A stretch of 64,000 nt of DNA, taken from positions 1-64,000 of the forward strand of contig JBGUWU010000010.1 in NCBI GenBank assembly GCA_045221575.1, read 5' to 3'. The notes beneath the pieces were generated by a model that was not told the DNA's origin, searched no databases, and saw only the letters and a program-made list of their open reading frames with translations. How positions within the stretch are numbered: position 1 is the first letter of the stretch; the number at the start of each line of letters is the position of its first letter. Below are positions 52,583-60,963 of the stretch, piece after piece. Both the position numbers and the translations under genes were made by a program. Source of the DNA: Scybalousia_A sp045221575. Lineage in GTDB: Bacteria; Bacteroidota; Bacteroidia; Bacteroidales; P3.

Positions 52583-53230
52583 TTATTTCTTCAATTCTTC
52601 TATTGTTTGAGTAGGATTTTCAGAAGCAAATACAGCACTTCCTGCAACTAAAACATCTGCTCCTGTTTCATAAAGAAGAGAAGAGTTTTTTGTATTAACT
52701 CCACCATCTATCTCTATGAGAGTAGCTAAGTTCTGTTCTTTTATTAGTTTTTTCAGTTCTATTATTTTATTATAAGTGTTTTCAATAAACTTTTGTCCTC
52801 CAAATCCTGGATTAACACTCATCAAACAAACAACATCACACAGATAAAGCACATCTTTTATTAAAGAAACATTAGTATGAGGATTAAGAACAACACCAGC
52901 TTTAAGCCCTAAATCTTTTATAGCAGACAAAGAGCGATGTAAATGTCTGCATGCTTCATAATGAACAGTTATTATATCAGCTCCTACTTTCTTAAAATCT
53001 TCAAAGTATCTGTCAGGATCAACTATCATCAAATGCACATCTAAAGGTTGTTGAGCATATTTCTTTATATATTTTATCACAGGTTGTCCAAAAGAAATAT
53101 TAGGAACAAAGACTCCGTCCATAACATCTACATGAACCCAATCGTTTTTGCTTTTGTTTAGCATTTCAATTGCTGCTCCTAATTCTCCGAAATTTGCTGA
53201 AAGTAATGATGCTGCAACTAATTTTGTCAT
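52583..53230 (-). CDS. rpe: Ribulose-phosphate 3-epimerase
   Basis: Interconverts ribulose 5-phosphate and xylulose 5-phosphate in the pentose phosphate pathway. TIM barrel of 215 residues with all signatures: AASLLSANFGELG, WVHVDVMDGVFVPNISFG, DVHLMIVDP, MSVNPGFGGQKFI and EIDGGVNTKN. Starts 18 bp downstream of the helicase gene on the same strand, so it is probably part of the helicase-rpe-phosphatase unit. Confidence 0.95.
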   Translation of the reverse strand: MTKLVAASLLSANFGELGAAIEMLNKSKNDWVHVDVMDGVFVPNISFGQPVIKYIKKYAQQPLDVHLMIVDPDRYFEDFKKVGADIITVHYEACRHLHRSLSAIKDLGLKAGVVLNPHTNVSLIKDVLYLCDVVCLMSVNPGFGGQKFIENTYNKIIELKKLIKEQNLATLIEIDGGVNTKNSSLLYETGADVLVAGSAVFASENPTQTIEELKK

Positions 53231-53248
53231 ATCGTCTTATATTTTTTA

Positions 53249-55006
53249 TTATCTTCGTCTATTTCTTTTGTTTTTATTATCTCTATCCCTTCTTGTTTTC
53301 CCCTCTTTTCTGTTCTTGTTATCTCTTCTCTCTCTTGTGTTAGTTGATTTTCTTTCTTTATATTCTACTCCTTCGGCAAAATCAACAACTATTTCTCTAC
53401 CTTTAATTATTCTTCCGTCCAAAGCATCTTTAACCGCATCAGCACCATCGTTCTTTACTTCTACAAAAGAACATCTATCGGTAATGTCTATTTTTCCTAT
53501 TTCTATTCTGCGATGAGGAGTATAATCATTAATCATTCCTATTATTCTTTGAGGGACAACTTTATCTTTATAGCCAAGATTAATACTTAGAGTAGTAAAT
53601 AAGCTTTTATCAAAGTGTCTTTCTCTCTTTTGTTTATTTCTTTGATTGTTTTCTCTGCGAATTTTTTCTTTTTCTAAACCTTCATCAATATTCAAATCAA
53701 CAGCATCTCTATAGTAAGACAACAAAGAAGTAAATTCTAAGGAAACAAAGTGTTTTATCAACTCTTCTCTATCCATCCAAGAGAGTTTTTTGCTAATCTC
53801 AGGCAAGAATCTGTCTATCTCTTCATAATCTGTTTCTACGTTTTCCACGCGATTAATCATATTGAAGAGTTGTTTTTTGCATACTTCTTGCCCTGTAGGT
53901 ATCTTGGCTTTGGTTATCTCTTTCTTTAGAACTTTTTCAAGTTTTTTTATCTTATGCTTCTCTTTTAAATTGATAATAGCAATAGATATTCCTTGATTAT
54001 CTGCTCTTCCTGTACGGCCAGAACGATGTACATATTGTTCTAACTCATCAGGTAACTCATAGTTTATTACATGAGTTAGGTTATTAACATCTAATCCACG
54101 AGCAGCAACATCTGTAGCCACAAGCATCTGAATGTTTCTCAAACGAAAACGACTCATTACATGATCTCTTTGTGCTTGAGATAAATCGCCGTGAAGACTG
54201 TCTGCATTGTAGCCGTCTTTTATTAGCATATCGGCTACTTCTTGTGTTTCTACTTTTGTTCTACAAAAGATTATACCATAGATATTAGGATAAAAGTCTG
54301 CAATACGCTTCAAAGCAAGATAGCGATCTTTTTGATGAACTAAATAATAAAAATGTTGAACGTTGTCAGAGCCTTGATTTCTTTCTCCTATTTGAATACG
54401 AACAGGATTAGAGATGTATTCTTTTGCTATCTGTTCAACTTCTTTTGGCATCGTTGCAGAAAAAAGATAAGTATTCTTGTTTTCAGAAGTAGCACTCAAT
54501 ATGTTATCCAAATCATCTTTAAATCCCATATTAAGCATTTCGTCCGCTTCATCTAAAACCATATAGTTTATGGCTGAAATATCTATCTTCTTCCTTAATA
54601 AAAGGTCGTTCAATCTTCCAGGAGTTGCAACTACAATCTGAGGATTTTTTTTCAAATCTTTTATTTGTAGTTCTATAGATGCACCTCCATAAACAGGAAC
54701 AATCTTAGCTGATTTTAAATATTTGGAATATTTTTTTAAATCATTAGCTATTTGAATGCAAAGCTCTCGTGTTGGGCAAAGTACAAGGGCTTGAACATCT
54801 TTGTTTTCAAAATCAATTCTGTTTATGATAGGAAGACCAAAGGCGGCAGTTTTTCCTGTTCCTGTTTGAGCCAAAGCAATAAGATTAATATCATTGTAAA
54901 GTATAGTAGGTATTGCTTGTTCTTGCACAGGCATAGGAGTTTTAAACCCTAAATCTTCTATAGCTTTGTTTATCTCTTCTTTAAATCCAAATTCTTTAAA
55001 ATCCAT
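53249..55006 (-). CDS. DEAD-box RNA helicase with DbpA-type RNA-binding domain
   Basis: ATP-dependent RNA helicase of 585 residues, DeaD/CsdA-like, for ribosome assembly and mRNA unfolding. Motifs in order: Q motif with PMPVQEQAIP, AQTGTGKT (46-53), PTRELCIQ, TPGRL, DEAD (152-155), SAT, VATDVAARGLDV and HRSGRTGR. Residues about 465-545 are a DbpA-like RRM (LFTTLSINLGYKDKVVPQRI). The tail (about 550-585) is a run of R, K, N and D typical of cold-shock helicases. It is followed by rpe and preceded by pdxJ on the same strand. Confidence 0.92.
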   Translation of the reverse strand: MDFKEFGFKEEINKAIEDLGFKTPMPVQEQAIPTILYNDINLIALAQTGTGKTAAFGLPIINRIDFENKDVQALVLCPTRELCIQIANDLKKYSKYLKSAKIVPVYGGASIELQIKDLKKNPQIVVATPGRLNDLLLRKKIDISAINYMVLDEADEMLNMGFKDDLDNILSATSENKNTYLFSATMPKEVEQIAKEYISNPVRIQIGERNQGSDNVQHFYYLVHQKDRYLALKRIADFYPNIYGIIFCRTKVETQEVADMLIKDGYNADSLHGDLSQAQRDHVMSRFRLRNIQMLVATDVAARGLDVNNLTHVINYELPDELEQYVHRSGRTGRADNQGISIAIINLKEKHKIKKLEKVLKKEITKAKIPTGQEVCKKQLFNMINRVENVETDYEEIDRFLPEISKKLSWMDREELIKHFVSLEFTSLLSYYRDAVDLNIDEGLEKEKIRRENNQRNKQKRERHFDKSLFTTLSINLGYKDKVVPQRIIGMINDYTPHRRIEIGKIDITDRCSFVEVKNDGADAVKDALDGRIIKGREIVVDFAEGVEYKERKSTNTRERRDNKNRKEGKTRRDRDNKNKRNRRR

Positions 55007-55019
55007 TTTAAACTAAAAT

Positions 55020-55730
55020 CTACTTAACCTTATCTTTATATTGTTTAATTGTTTCTTCTAAACCTAAGTAAAGAGCATCGCAAATAAGAGCATGACCTAT
55101 TGACACTTCAAGTAAGTTAGGTATGTTTTTGCAGAAATATTGCAAGTTCTCTAATGATAAATCATGACCTGCATTTAATCCTAAACCACATTCTTCTGCT
55201 ATTTTTGCTGCTTTAACAAATGGAGCAATCGCTTCTTCTCTGTTGTTGGCATAGTTTTCTGCATAAGACTGAGTATAAAGTTCTACTCTGTCAGCTCCAC
55301 ATTCTTTTGCACCTCGTATCATATCTTCATTAGCATCAACAAATAAAGATACTCTGCAAATAGGTTGTAGTTCTTTTATTATTTTTTGTAGGAGTTCTTT
55401 GTTTTTTATGGTATCCCAACCATGATTAGATGTTAATTGATTAGGTGCATCAGGTACAAGAGTTGCTTGAGCAGGTCTAATATCTTTTACTATCTGTATA
55501 TATCTTTCATCAGGATAACCTTCAATATTAAATTCTGTTCTTACAACTTGTTTTAAATCATAAACATCTTTTTTAGTTATATGTCTTTCGTCAGGGCGAG
55601 GGTGTACAGTTATTCCTTCTGCACCAAACTTTTCACAATCCATAGCCACTTGAATAAGATTAGGATTGTTACCTCCTCGTGCATTTCTAAGAGTTGCTAC
55701 TTTGTTAATATTAACACTAAGTCTTGTCAT
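55020..55730 (-). CDS. pdxJ: Pyridoxine 5'-phosphate synthase
   Basis: Condenses 1-deoxyxylulose 5-phosphate with 3-amino-2-oxopropyl phosphate, the last ring-forming step of DXP-dependent vitamin B6 synthesis. TIM barrel of 236 residues with the family landmarks LSVNINKVATLRNARGG, GITVHPRPDERHI, EFNIEGYPD, VSLFVDAN, VELYTQSYA and GLGLNAGHDLSLENL. It leads the minus-strand run into the helicase gene (13 bp gap). KamA in this window also needs PLP. Confidence 0.95.
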   Translation of the reverse strand: MTRLSVNINKVATLRNARGGNNPNLIQVAMDCEKFGAEGITVHPRPDERHITKKDVYDLKQVVRTEFNIEGYPDERYIQIVKDIRPAQATLVPDAPNQLTSNHGWDTIKNKELLQKIIKELQPICRVSLFVDANEDMIRGAKECGADRVELYTQSYAENYANNREEAIAPFVKAAKIAEECGLGLNAGHDLSLENLQYFCKNIPNLLEVSIGHALICDALYLGLEETIKQYKDKVK

Positions 55731-55762
55731 TTCTATAGTAATATATGTATTAAATCAAACTG

Positions 55763-55770
55763 CAAATTTA
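55763..55770 (-). promoter_or_regulatory. Putative -7 element for pdxJ
   Basis: Minus-strand TAAATTTG, 33 bp before the pdxJ start, at the edge of repeat copy E. Confidence 0.55.
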
Positions 55771-55794
55771 CATAAAAATTTAGAAATTTTCTAA

Positions 55795-55872
55795 TTTAAT
55801 TAGAAATTAGTAATTAGAAATTAGTAATTAGAAATTAGAAATTGGGGTGTCTTCGAAGAAGATAGACTAATT
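55795..55872 (+). repeat. Dispersed AT-rich repeat (copy E) with 33-bp hairpin core
   Basis: Four AATTAGAAATTAGT-like words, then a core at 55840-55872. Its stem is GTCT/AGAC instead of GGCT/AGCC, so a G-C pair has become T-A while pairing is kept. Confidence 0.7.
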
Positions 55873-55917
55873 ACAACAAAGCAATTGACGAATTATATTC
55901 TTTTGAAAGCTTTTTAA

Positions 55918-56697
55918 TTAAAATTCTAAACGGAAATTGTCTTGCTTTTTTTCTTCGTAGCGTTCTCTGTTGAACGTGTAGAGGAAAGCATTGCCATGTC
56001 TTTTTCTATGTTGTTGTTTTAAGTCGGTGTTATTGTTATTAATATAAGAATTAGAGAAATCTATTGCAAAATTTTCATCTAAGTTTGAGGTGTTGTCAAA
56101 CTCGTCTTTAACTTTGTTGAGTATTCCCCAAGAGAGCATTTTCTTAAAGAAGTTTCTTCTATCAAAATGAACTCCGAGTATTGCTTCATAAAGAGTTTGA
56201 AGCTCCGTCATAGTAAATTCTTTGTCTAAAAGATCAAAACATATAGGTTCAAAATGTATTCTTTCTTTTAATTTTTGCAAAGCCACTATAAGAATATAGT
56301 CATGGTCAAAAGCTAAAGCAGGTACATCTTTTAGTTTAAACCATTTTGCTTGTGCAGCATCATCGCCTGCCTGTACTTCTTGTTTTTTTACTAATGCAAG
56401 AAAAGCAATAGTTATGACTCTTTCTCGTGGATCACGATAAACAGAAGAGAAACACATTAATTGTTCCATTCTTTCGGCTTTGAAGTTGGTTTCTTCTTGT
56501 AACTCTCTTTTAGCACATTGTTCAATGGTTTCATCTATGTTCATAAAACCACCAGGGAAAGCCCATGCACCTTTAAATGGTTCAATGTTTCGCTTAATAA
56601 GTAGTATGTTGAGGTCTTTCCCGTCAAATGAGAATATTACATTGTCTGCCGTAACAGCAGGGTGGGGATATTTGTATGTGTATTGTTTTTCTTCCAT
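55918..56697 (-). CDS. Nudix-domain regulator (NrtR-like), Nudix box intact
   Basis: A 259-residue protein. Residues 10-150 are a Nudix fold with a complete box: G50-x5-E56-x7-R64-E65-x-x-E68-E69. Residues about 165-220 form a winged helix (FTMTELQTLYEAILG, then FDRRNFFKKML), as in NrtR-type regulators of NAD or sugar metabolism, where ADP-ribose-like ligands are sensed. NrtR proteins often have lost hydrolysis, whereas here the catalytic residues remain, so it may be both enzyme and regulator. No NAD or pentose gene is adjacent; rpe is 3 kb away. Confidence 0.82.
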   Translation of the reverse strand: MEEKQYTYKYPHPAVTADNVIFSFDGKDLNILLIKRNIEPFKGAWAFPGGFMNIDETIEQCAKRELQEETNFKAERMEQLMCFSSVYRDPRERVITIAFLALVKKQEVQAGDDAAQAKWFKLKDVPALAFDHDYILIVALQKLKERIHFEPICFDLLDKEFTMTELQTLYEAILGVHFDRRNFFKKMLSWGILNKVKDEFDNTSNLDENFAIDFSNSYINNNNTDLKQQHRKRHGNAFLYTFNRERYEEKKQDNFRLEF

Positions 56698-56723
56698 CGC
56701 TTTGTATCAAATAGATTAGAATG

Positions 56724-56731
56724 CAAATTTA
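56724..56731 (-). promoter_or_regulatory. Putative -7 element for the Nudix gene
   Basis: Minus-strand TAAATTTG, 27 bp before the start and overlapping the end of the VWA gene by 3 bp. Confidence 0.5.
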
Positions 56732-57472
56732 TATAATTTTGTTTAATTTTACGATATTATTTTTTTTAAAAGACTCGAAATCTCTTTTTGCTCTTCTGTT
56801 GAAAAGTTCTTTTCTTATGAATTCTCTTCGTTCTTCTTCCCTAAGACGAGCGTTTTGTTGTTCTTCTATTTTTCGCAAACGGTAATTTATTTCTGCACTA
56901 TCATTCCATTCAGCACTTATTTCATTATAGGCTTTTTTCATTCCATCTTCGTCGTGAGAAAAATGTACGAACCTATCAATAGATATGTTTTTTGCTACTT
57001 TCTCAACGTCATGGTTTGCTCCGATATATATAAAGTTCCAACCTTTTTCCTTTAGTCTGTTTATTAGTTCTCTTATCTTATTTCCGCTGAATCTTACTGA
57101 AGCATTTTCGTATCCATCTGTGATTATGGTAACATTAACAAAATAATCCTCTATTAATTCTAACCTTTCTTCCAACTTTGTAAGCGTTATGCCTATTGCA
57201 TCGTACAAAGGAGTGGAACAACAAGGAACATATTCTCGCTCAGTCATTTTCTTTGCTTCTGAAATCTTTACATTGTTGTAAATGGTGCTAATTCCATGTC
57301 CGCAAAACGCATTCAATAACAAATATTGTTGCTGTGTGTCTTTATACTGTTTTTGTGATGACTGTGCATTTTTGATGGTTTTATTTACTCCTTTTATAGC
57401 AGAATTTCTTATTCCGTACATAGAACCACTTTTGTCAAGAATGATGACATTGAAAATTTTTGTCTTTTCCAT
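56729..57472 (-). CDS. von Willebrand factor A domain protein
   Basis: A 247-residue cytoplasmic protein without signal or membrane helix. The metal-ion-dependent adhesion site is complete: D13-x-S15-x-S17 (DKSGSM), a threonine region around CCSTPLYDAIG and ITDGYENAS. The C-terminal 60 residues are a charged, Arg/Glu-rich helix. Similar stand-alone VWA proteins occur with tellurite-resistance (TerY) or AAA chaperone systems, but no such partner lies here. It has its own promoter and no close neighbour, so its role is unknown. Confidence 0.8.
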   Translation of the reverse strand: MEKTKIFNVIILDKSGSMYGIRNSAIKGVNKTIKNAQSSQKQYKDTQQQYLLLNAFCGHGISTIYNNVKISEAKKMTEREYVPCCSTPLYDAIGITLTKLEERLELIEDYFVNVTIITDGYENASVRFSGNKIRELINRLKEKGWNFIYIGANHDVEKVAKNISIDRFVHFSHDEDGMKKAYNEISAEWNDSAEINYRLRKIEEQQNARLREEERREFIRKELFNRRAKRDFESFKKNNIVKLNKII

Positions 57473-57522
57473 TTTCTTTAATTTTATTTGTTAATAATTT
57501 CTTTAATTGTGTTATTTTGACG

Positions 57523-57530
57523 CAAAATTA
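57523..57530 (-). promoter_or_regulatory. Putative -7 element for the VWA gene
   Basis: Minus-strand TAATTTTG, 51 bp before the start. Confidence 0.55.
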
Positions 57531-57800
57531 TAATAAATACTTAAAATGACAAAGAAAAATATGTAAAAAATACACATTTGCTTTTATTTTTTAATTTAAA
57601 TATTGATAATTAAGTTTATAAAATTTAAATTAATTTGTGTAAAAAATACTTTAAATTATAAAAAGAAGTAAATATTGTCAAATAAGATTATTTTCTTTTC
57701 TACTTTTTTTGCTTTCATTTAGAAAGGAATATTCTTTTGGATTACAAAAATATTACTTGGTATAAAAAAGAAAGGGGAAGAATGCTTTTGATTTCGCATA

Positions 57801-57830
57801 AAAAAAGTGCTAAGAATATTCTTAGCACTT
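57801..57830 (-). terminator. Terminator after the PepSY-like lipoprotein gene
   Basis: A 26-bp perfect palindrome at 57805-57830 (half-site AAGTGCTAAGAAT) followed on the minus strand by a run of T. Confidence 0.85.
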
Positions 57831-57863
57831 AGATATTTTATTTAGAAATAAAAGTGATGCGTT

Positions 57864-58313
57864 TTAATCTACAACTTTATTGAAATTACCTTTTAAATCA
57901 AATTGAAGATTAAGCTTTTCACCTTCTTTTTCTACAGGAATCAAATAAGATTTCTGATTTTTTATATCTGTGATATAAGCTTCTTTTATCTTGTATTCTG
58001 GATATTCGGCTTTAATATAGTCAGATATTGCACTTGGAATATATTCCATAGGTACAACGTACATCATTTCGGTTGAGGTGCGAGTGAATTTCATTATACA
58101 ATCGTTATCCTCTGTTTTGAAATTGGCAAAATACACGGTAGAGTCTGCCATTTCCCATTTTACATTCTTTATATCAGAATAACGTTTTTGAAAATCCTTT
58201 ACGTATCTTTCGGGTACATCTCTTTCATCTACTGATTTGTAAGCAGATTTCTTTGTTCCTGAGCAGCCATAGATTACTAAGCCAGCCAATAATAACAATA
58301 TGTATTTTTTCAT
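57864..58313 (-). CDS. PepSY-like lipoprotein
   Basis: A 149-residue lipoprotein with lipobox VIYGC (C17). The mature part resembles the Bacteroidota PepSY-like family (DUF2874): two repeats, each with a V-P-x-x-Y/I-x-x-F/Y-x-K/A pattern (VPERYVKDFQKRYSDIKNVK and IPSAISDYIKAEYPEYKIKE), followed by beta strands. The family is thought to act in the periplasm, perhaps in binding or inhibition, with no firm function. Own promoter and terminator, so a single-gene unit. Confidence 0.75.
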   Translation of the reverse strand: MKKYILLLLAGLVIYGCSGTKKSAYKSVDERDVPERYVKDFQKRYSDIKNVKWEMADSTVYFANFKTEDNDCIMKFTRTSTEMMYVVPMEYIPSAISDYIKAEYPEYKIKEAYITDIKNQKSYLIPVEKEGEKLNLQFDLKGNFNKVVD

Positions 58314-58344
58314 CGTTTATTTTAGATTTTATTATTTTGAATTG

Positions 58345-58352
58345 CAAATTTA
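58345..58352 (-). promoter_or_regulatory. Putative -7 element for the PepSY-like gene
   Basis: Minus-strand TAAATTTG, 32 bp before the start. Confidence 0.55.
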
Positions 58353-58436
58353 CACCTTTTTATAAAAATAACATATTTTTAATAAAAAAAATTCTGTTCG
58401 TAGTATATATTAAATAAAGATAATTTTTCTAATTTC

Positions 58437-58475
58437 AATTACTCACTACTAATTTCTAATTACTAATTCCAAATT
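58437..58475. repeat. Dispersed AT-rich repeat (copy F, short)
   Basis: ATTACTCACTACTAATTTC then TAATTACTAATTCC, without the hairpin core; immediately after the kamB-like gene. Confidence 0.5.
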
Positions 58476-58479
58476 AAGA

Positions 58480-59493
58480 TTAGTCATTTACATTTCTTAT
58501 ATTATATATAGGTATATCTATTTGTGAGCGAAGAAAAGAGAGTAGTTTTCCGTTGTCAATCTTAAATCCAAGAGGAGAAACGGGATTAACAGTTATGGCA
58601 AGAAGTCGGGTAGAGTAGAGATAGAGGATTTTCCCTCCCAAAGACAAGAAACGTCTTGTATTTAATGGAGAAGAAAAGATATGGGTAAAGTCTTTGGTTA
58701 TAAGAGTATAATCTTGAAGATTTTTTTTGGCGATTAGTAGTTCTAAAAGTTTGTCTGTTATCATGCCAGGAATAAATAATGTTTTAGAGATGTTGAATAA
58801 CTTATCTCTATACTTGTCTATCATAAGTAAAGATGGTATCTCTAAATCTATAATTTCGTTTGTTGTTTGATTGATGGCGAATATTCCTTGCGATATGTTG
58901 GAGAGTTTTTCTTTTAATGAATTTTCAGCACAAGGCAATAAGGTCATATCATATACGAACTTAGTCTGGTTACATATTTTCTCTATACTTGCAGATAAGA
59001 CAGCACCTGTGGAAAGAATCATTGCTTCTGTTATGGAAGGAGATGCAAAACTTTTTCTTGACAAAGCCCCATCTATTAGACAAATATCACATTTAGAGGA
59101 TAGTTCATTGATAAGTTCTTTTAGCCAAACGGTAGAAGTAGGTCCAGAAAGCATAACATTACCAAAAGAAAGTGTTCTTGCAGTAACTAATCTTCCGAGA
59201 GTGGAAGCATAATGAGAAAGATTTTCTACTTGAGATATTATTTGACGTTGTTCATACAACTTTTCTGAGGTAACAAACAAAGTATTTGGATAAACAAATA
59301 CCATTGGTTTAGATGTAGAGGTAACTTGGTCAATGGTTTCTCCGTCTATTCCTATAGAAGTTACCGCTATTGATTTATTAAAGGAATGCAGACGAGACAG
59401 AACATAATTAAGTGTTTCTGTCTTGCCTGCATTCTTATCCATTCCTACAAAAGAAATACTCTTGTAGTTTAATATGTCTTTAACGAAAGGCAT
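58480..59493 (-). CDS. kamB: P-loop protein, probable KamB (lysine 5,6-aminomutase reactivase subunit)
   Basis: A 337-residue cytoplasmic protein with a nucleotide loop G17-x4-G-K-T (GMDKNAGKT) and SKCDICLIDGALSRKS resembling a Walker B strand. Kam gene clusters of clostridia and fusobacteria place kamB directly after kamA, and this gene follows kamA by about 100 bp on the same strand. KamB is described with KamC as a factor that restores lysine 5,6-aminomutase. I recognise it from the P-loop and position rather than from an alignment, so the symbol is tentative. kamC, kamD and kamE are not in the window. Confidence 0.6.
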   Translation of the reverse strand: MPFVKDILNYKSISFVGMDKNAGKTETLNYVLSRLHSFNKSIAVTSIGIDGETIDQVTSTSKPMVFVYPNTLFVTSEKLYEQRQIISQVENLSHYASTLGRLVTARTLSFGNVMLSGPTSTVWLKELINELSSKCDICLIDGALSRKSFASPSITEAMILSTGAVLSASIEKICNQTKFVYDMTLLPCAENSLKEKLSNISQGIFAINQTTNEIIDLEIPSLLMIDKYRDKLFNISKTLFIPGMITDKLLELLIAKKNLQDYTLITKDFTHIFSSPLNTRRFLSLGGKILYLYSTRLLAITVNPVSPLGFKIDNGKLLSFLRSQIDIPIYNIRNVND

Positions 59494-59505
59494 TCTTCTT
59501 TTTAA

Positions 59506-59588
59506 TTAGAAATTAAAAATTAGTAATTTGATCGTCTTCTTTGAAGTCACCCCAATTTCTAATTTCTAATTACTAATTACTAATTTTA
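59506..59588 (-). repeat. Dispersed AT-rich repeat (copy G) with 33-bp hairpin core
   Basis: The core at 59525-59557 lies in minus orientation. Its stem is GACT against GATC, the weakest of the four. It fills the gap between kamA and the kamB-like gene. Confidence 0.65.
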
Positions 59589-59596
59589 ATTAAGGT

Positions 59597-60850
59597 TTAT
59601 CTGTTTTTATTTCTTTCGTGTCTTTCAAGGTCTTTAGGTTCCATAGCCATTCTGTCGCCATGTAATAAACCAGCAACACCTTCTCTTTCTATATCTTCAC
59701 CTTTTAGGAAATCAACATCACATTCTCCTGGAGTATAATCCAAAGGTTCAGAATAAGTAGTTATAACTCCTTCGTAGTTTCTTAGGACTACTTTGCCAGG
59801 AGCTTGAGATATGATATATTGAGGCATAACAGGAGTTTTACCACCACCACCTGGAGCATCAACAACGAAAGTAGGAACAGCGTAACCTGAAGTATGACCG
59901 CGAAGATTTTCCATTATTTCTATACCTTTGCTAACTGTTGTACGGAAATGTTCCAATCCCATAGACAAATCGCATTGATAAATGTAATAAGGTCTTACTC
60001 TCATTTGTACTAAACGTTGAACAAGTTTCTTCATTACTCGTGCATCGTCATTAACTCCTCTTAGTAATACACTCTGATTTCCTAATGGAACACCAGCATT
60101 CGCTAATTTAGCACAAGCTTCAGCTGCTTCTGGAGTACATTCGTTAGGGTGATTGAAATGAGTATTTAACCAAATAGGGTGATATTGTTTTATCATATTA
60201 ACAAGTTTGTCTGTTATTCTCATAGGACAAACAACAGGAGTACGAGAACCCATTCTTATGATTTCAACGTGAGGTATTGCTCTTAAACGTTTTATTATGC
60301 TTTCAAGCATTTCATCACTAACCATAAGACAATCTCCACCAGACAAAAGAACATCTCTTACTTGAGGAGTACGAGCAATATAATCTATTCCTTGTTGAAT
60401 AAGGTCAGTGCCAACGTTAGCATCTTTTTGACCAGCGAAACGTCTTCTTGTACAATGACGACAATACATAGAACACATATCTGTTATAAGGAAAAGAACT
60501 CTATCTGGATAACGATGAGTAATGCCAGGGACAGGAGAATCTTCATCTTCGTGCAAAGGGTCAAGAAGATCTGCTTTTGCTTGATGTGTTTCTTTTATTG
60601 TTGGAATAGCTTGTCTTCTTACAGGGTCGTTAGGATTGTTAGGATCTATAAGAGAAAGATAATAAGGAGTGATAGCCATTCTTAAAGTTTTAAGAGCAAC
60701 TCTTACACCTTCTTCCTCTTCCTTAGTAAGAGAAACATATTGTTTTAATTGATCAAGAGTTTCAATACGGTTTTTTACTTGCCAATGCCAATCGTTCCAT
60801 TGTTCGTCTGTAACTTGTGGAAACAATTCTTTTCTTCTATTTACTTGCAT
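59597..60850 (-). CDS. kamA: L-lysine 2,3-aminomutase
   Basis: Radical-SAM, PLP enzyme that turns L-lysine into L-beta-lysine, the first step of lysine fermentation. The 417 residues carry the iron-sulfur motif C126-x3-C130-x2-C133 (CSMYCRHC), the PLP lysine K338 in PGGGGK, and the two carboxylates D294 (YQCDLSMG) and D331 (VVDAPGG). These match, with an offset of one, the K337, D293 and D330 of the Clostridium subterminale enzyme that bind the substrate amino group, so lysine rather than glutamate is the expected substrate. It is transcribed with the kamB-like gene. Confidence 0.94.
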   Translation of the reverse strand: MQVNRRKELFPQVTDEQWNDWHWQVKNRIETLDQLKQYVSLTKEEEEGVRVALKTLRMAITPYYLSLIDPNNPNDPVRRQAIPTIKETHQAKADLLDPLHEDEDSPVPGITHRYPDRVLFLITDMCSMYCRHCTRRRFAGQKDANVGTDLIQQGIDYIARTPQVRDVLLSGGDCLMVSDEMLESIIKRLRAIPHVEIIRMGSRTPVVCPMRITDKLVNMIKQYHPIWLNTHFNHPNECTPEAAEACAKLANAGVPLGNQSVLLRGVNDDARVMKKLVQRLVQMRVRPYYIYQCDLSMGLEHFRTTVSKGIEIMENLRGHTSGYAVPTFVVDAPGGGGKTPVMPQYIISQAPGKVVLRNYEGVITTYSEPLDYTPGECDVDFLKGEDIEREGVAGLLHGDRMAMEPKDLERHERNKNR

Positions 60851-60901
60851 AATTTGTTATATATTTTGATTATTACTTCGCTAATTAAGTGTTTGATTTT
60901 G

Positions 60902-60909
60902 CAAAATTA
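60902..60909 (-). promoter_or_regulatory. Putative -7 element for kamA
   Basis: Minus-strand TAATTTTG, 52 bp before the kamA start. Confidence 0.58.
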
Positions 60910-60963
60910 GTAAAAAAAATAAATGAACAACAAAATAAAGGTATAAAAATTTGCTTAAACACT

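Larger units (their letters stand above)
57473..57863. other. 390-bp gap
   Basis: Very AT-rich. Contains the VWA gene promoter and the terminator of the PepSY-like lipoprotein gene; nothing else recognised. Confidence 0.7.
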
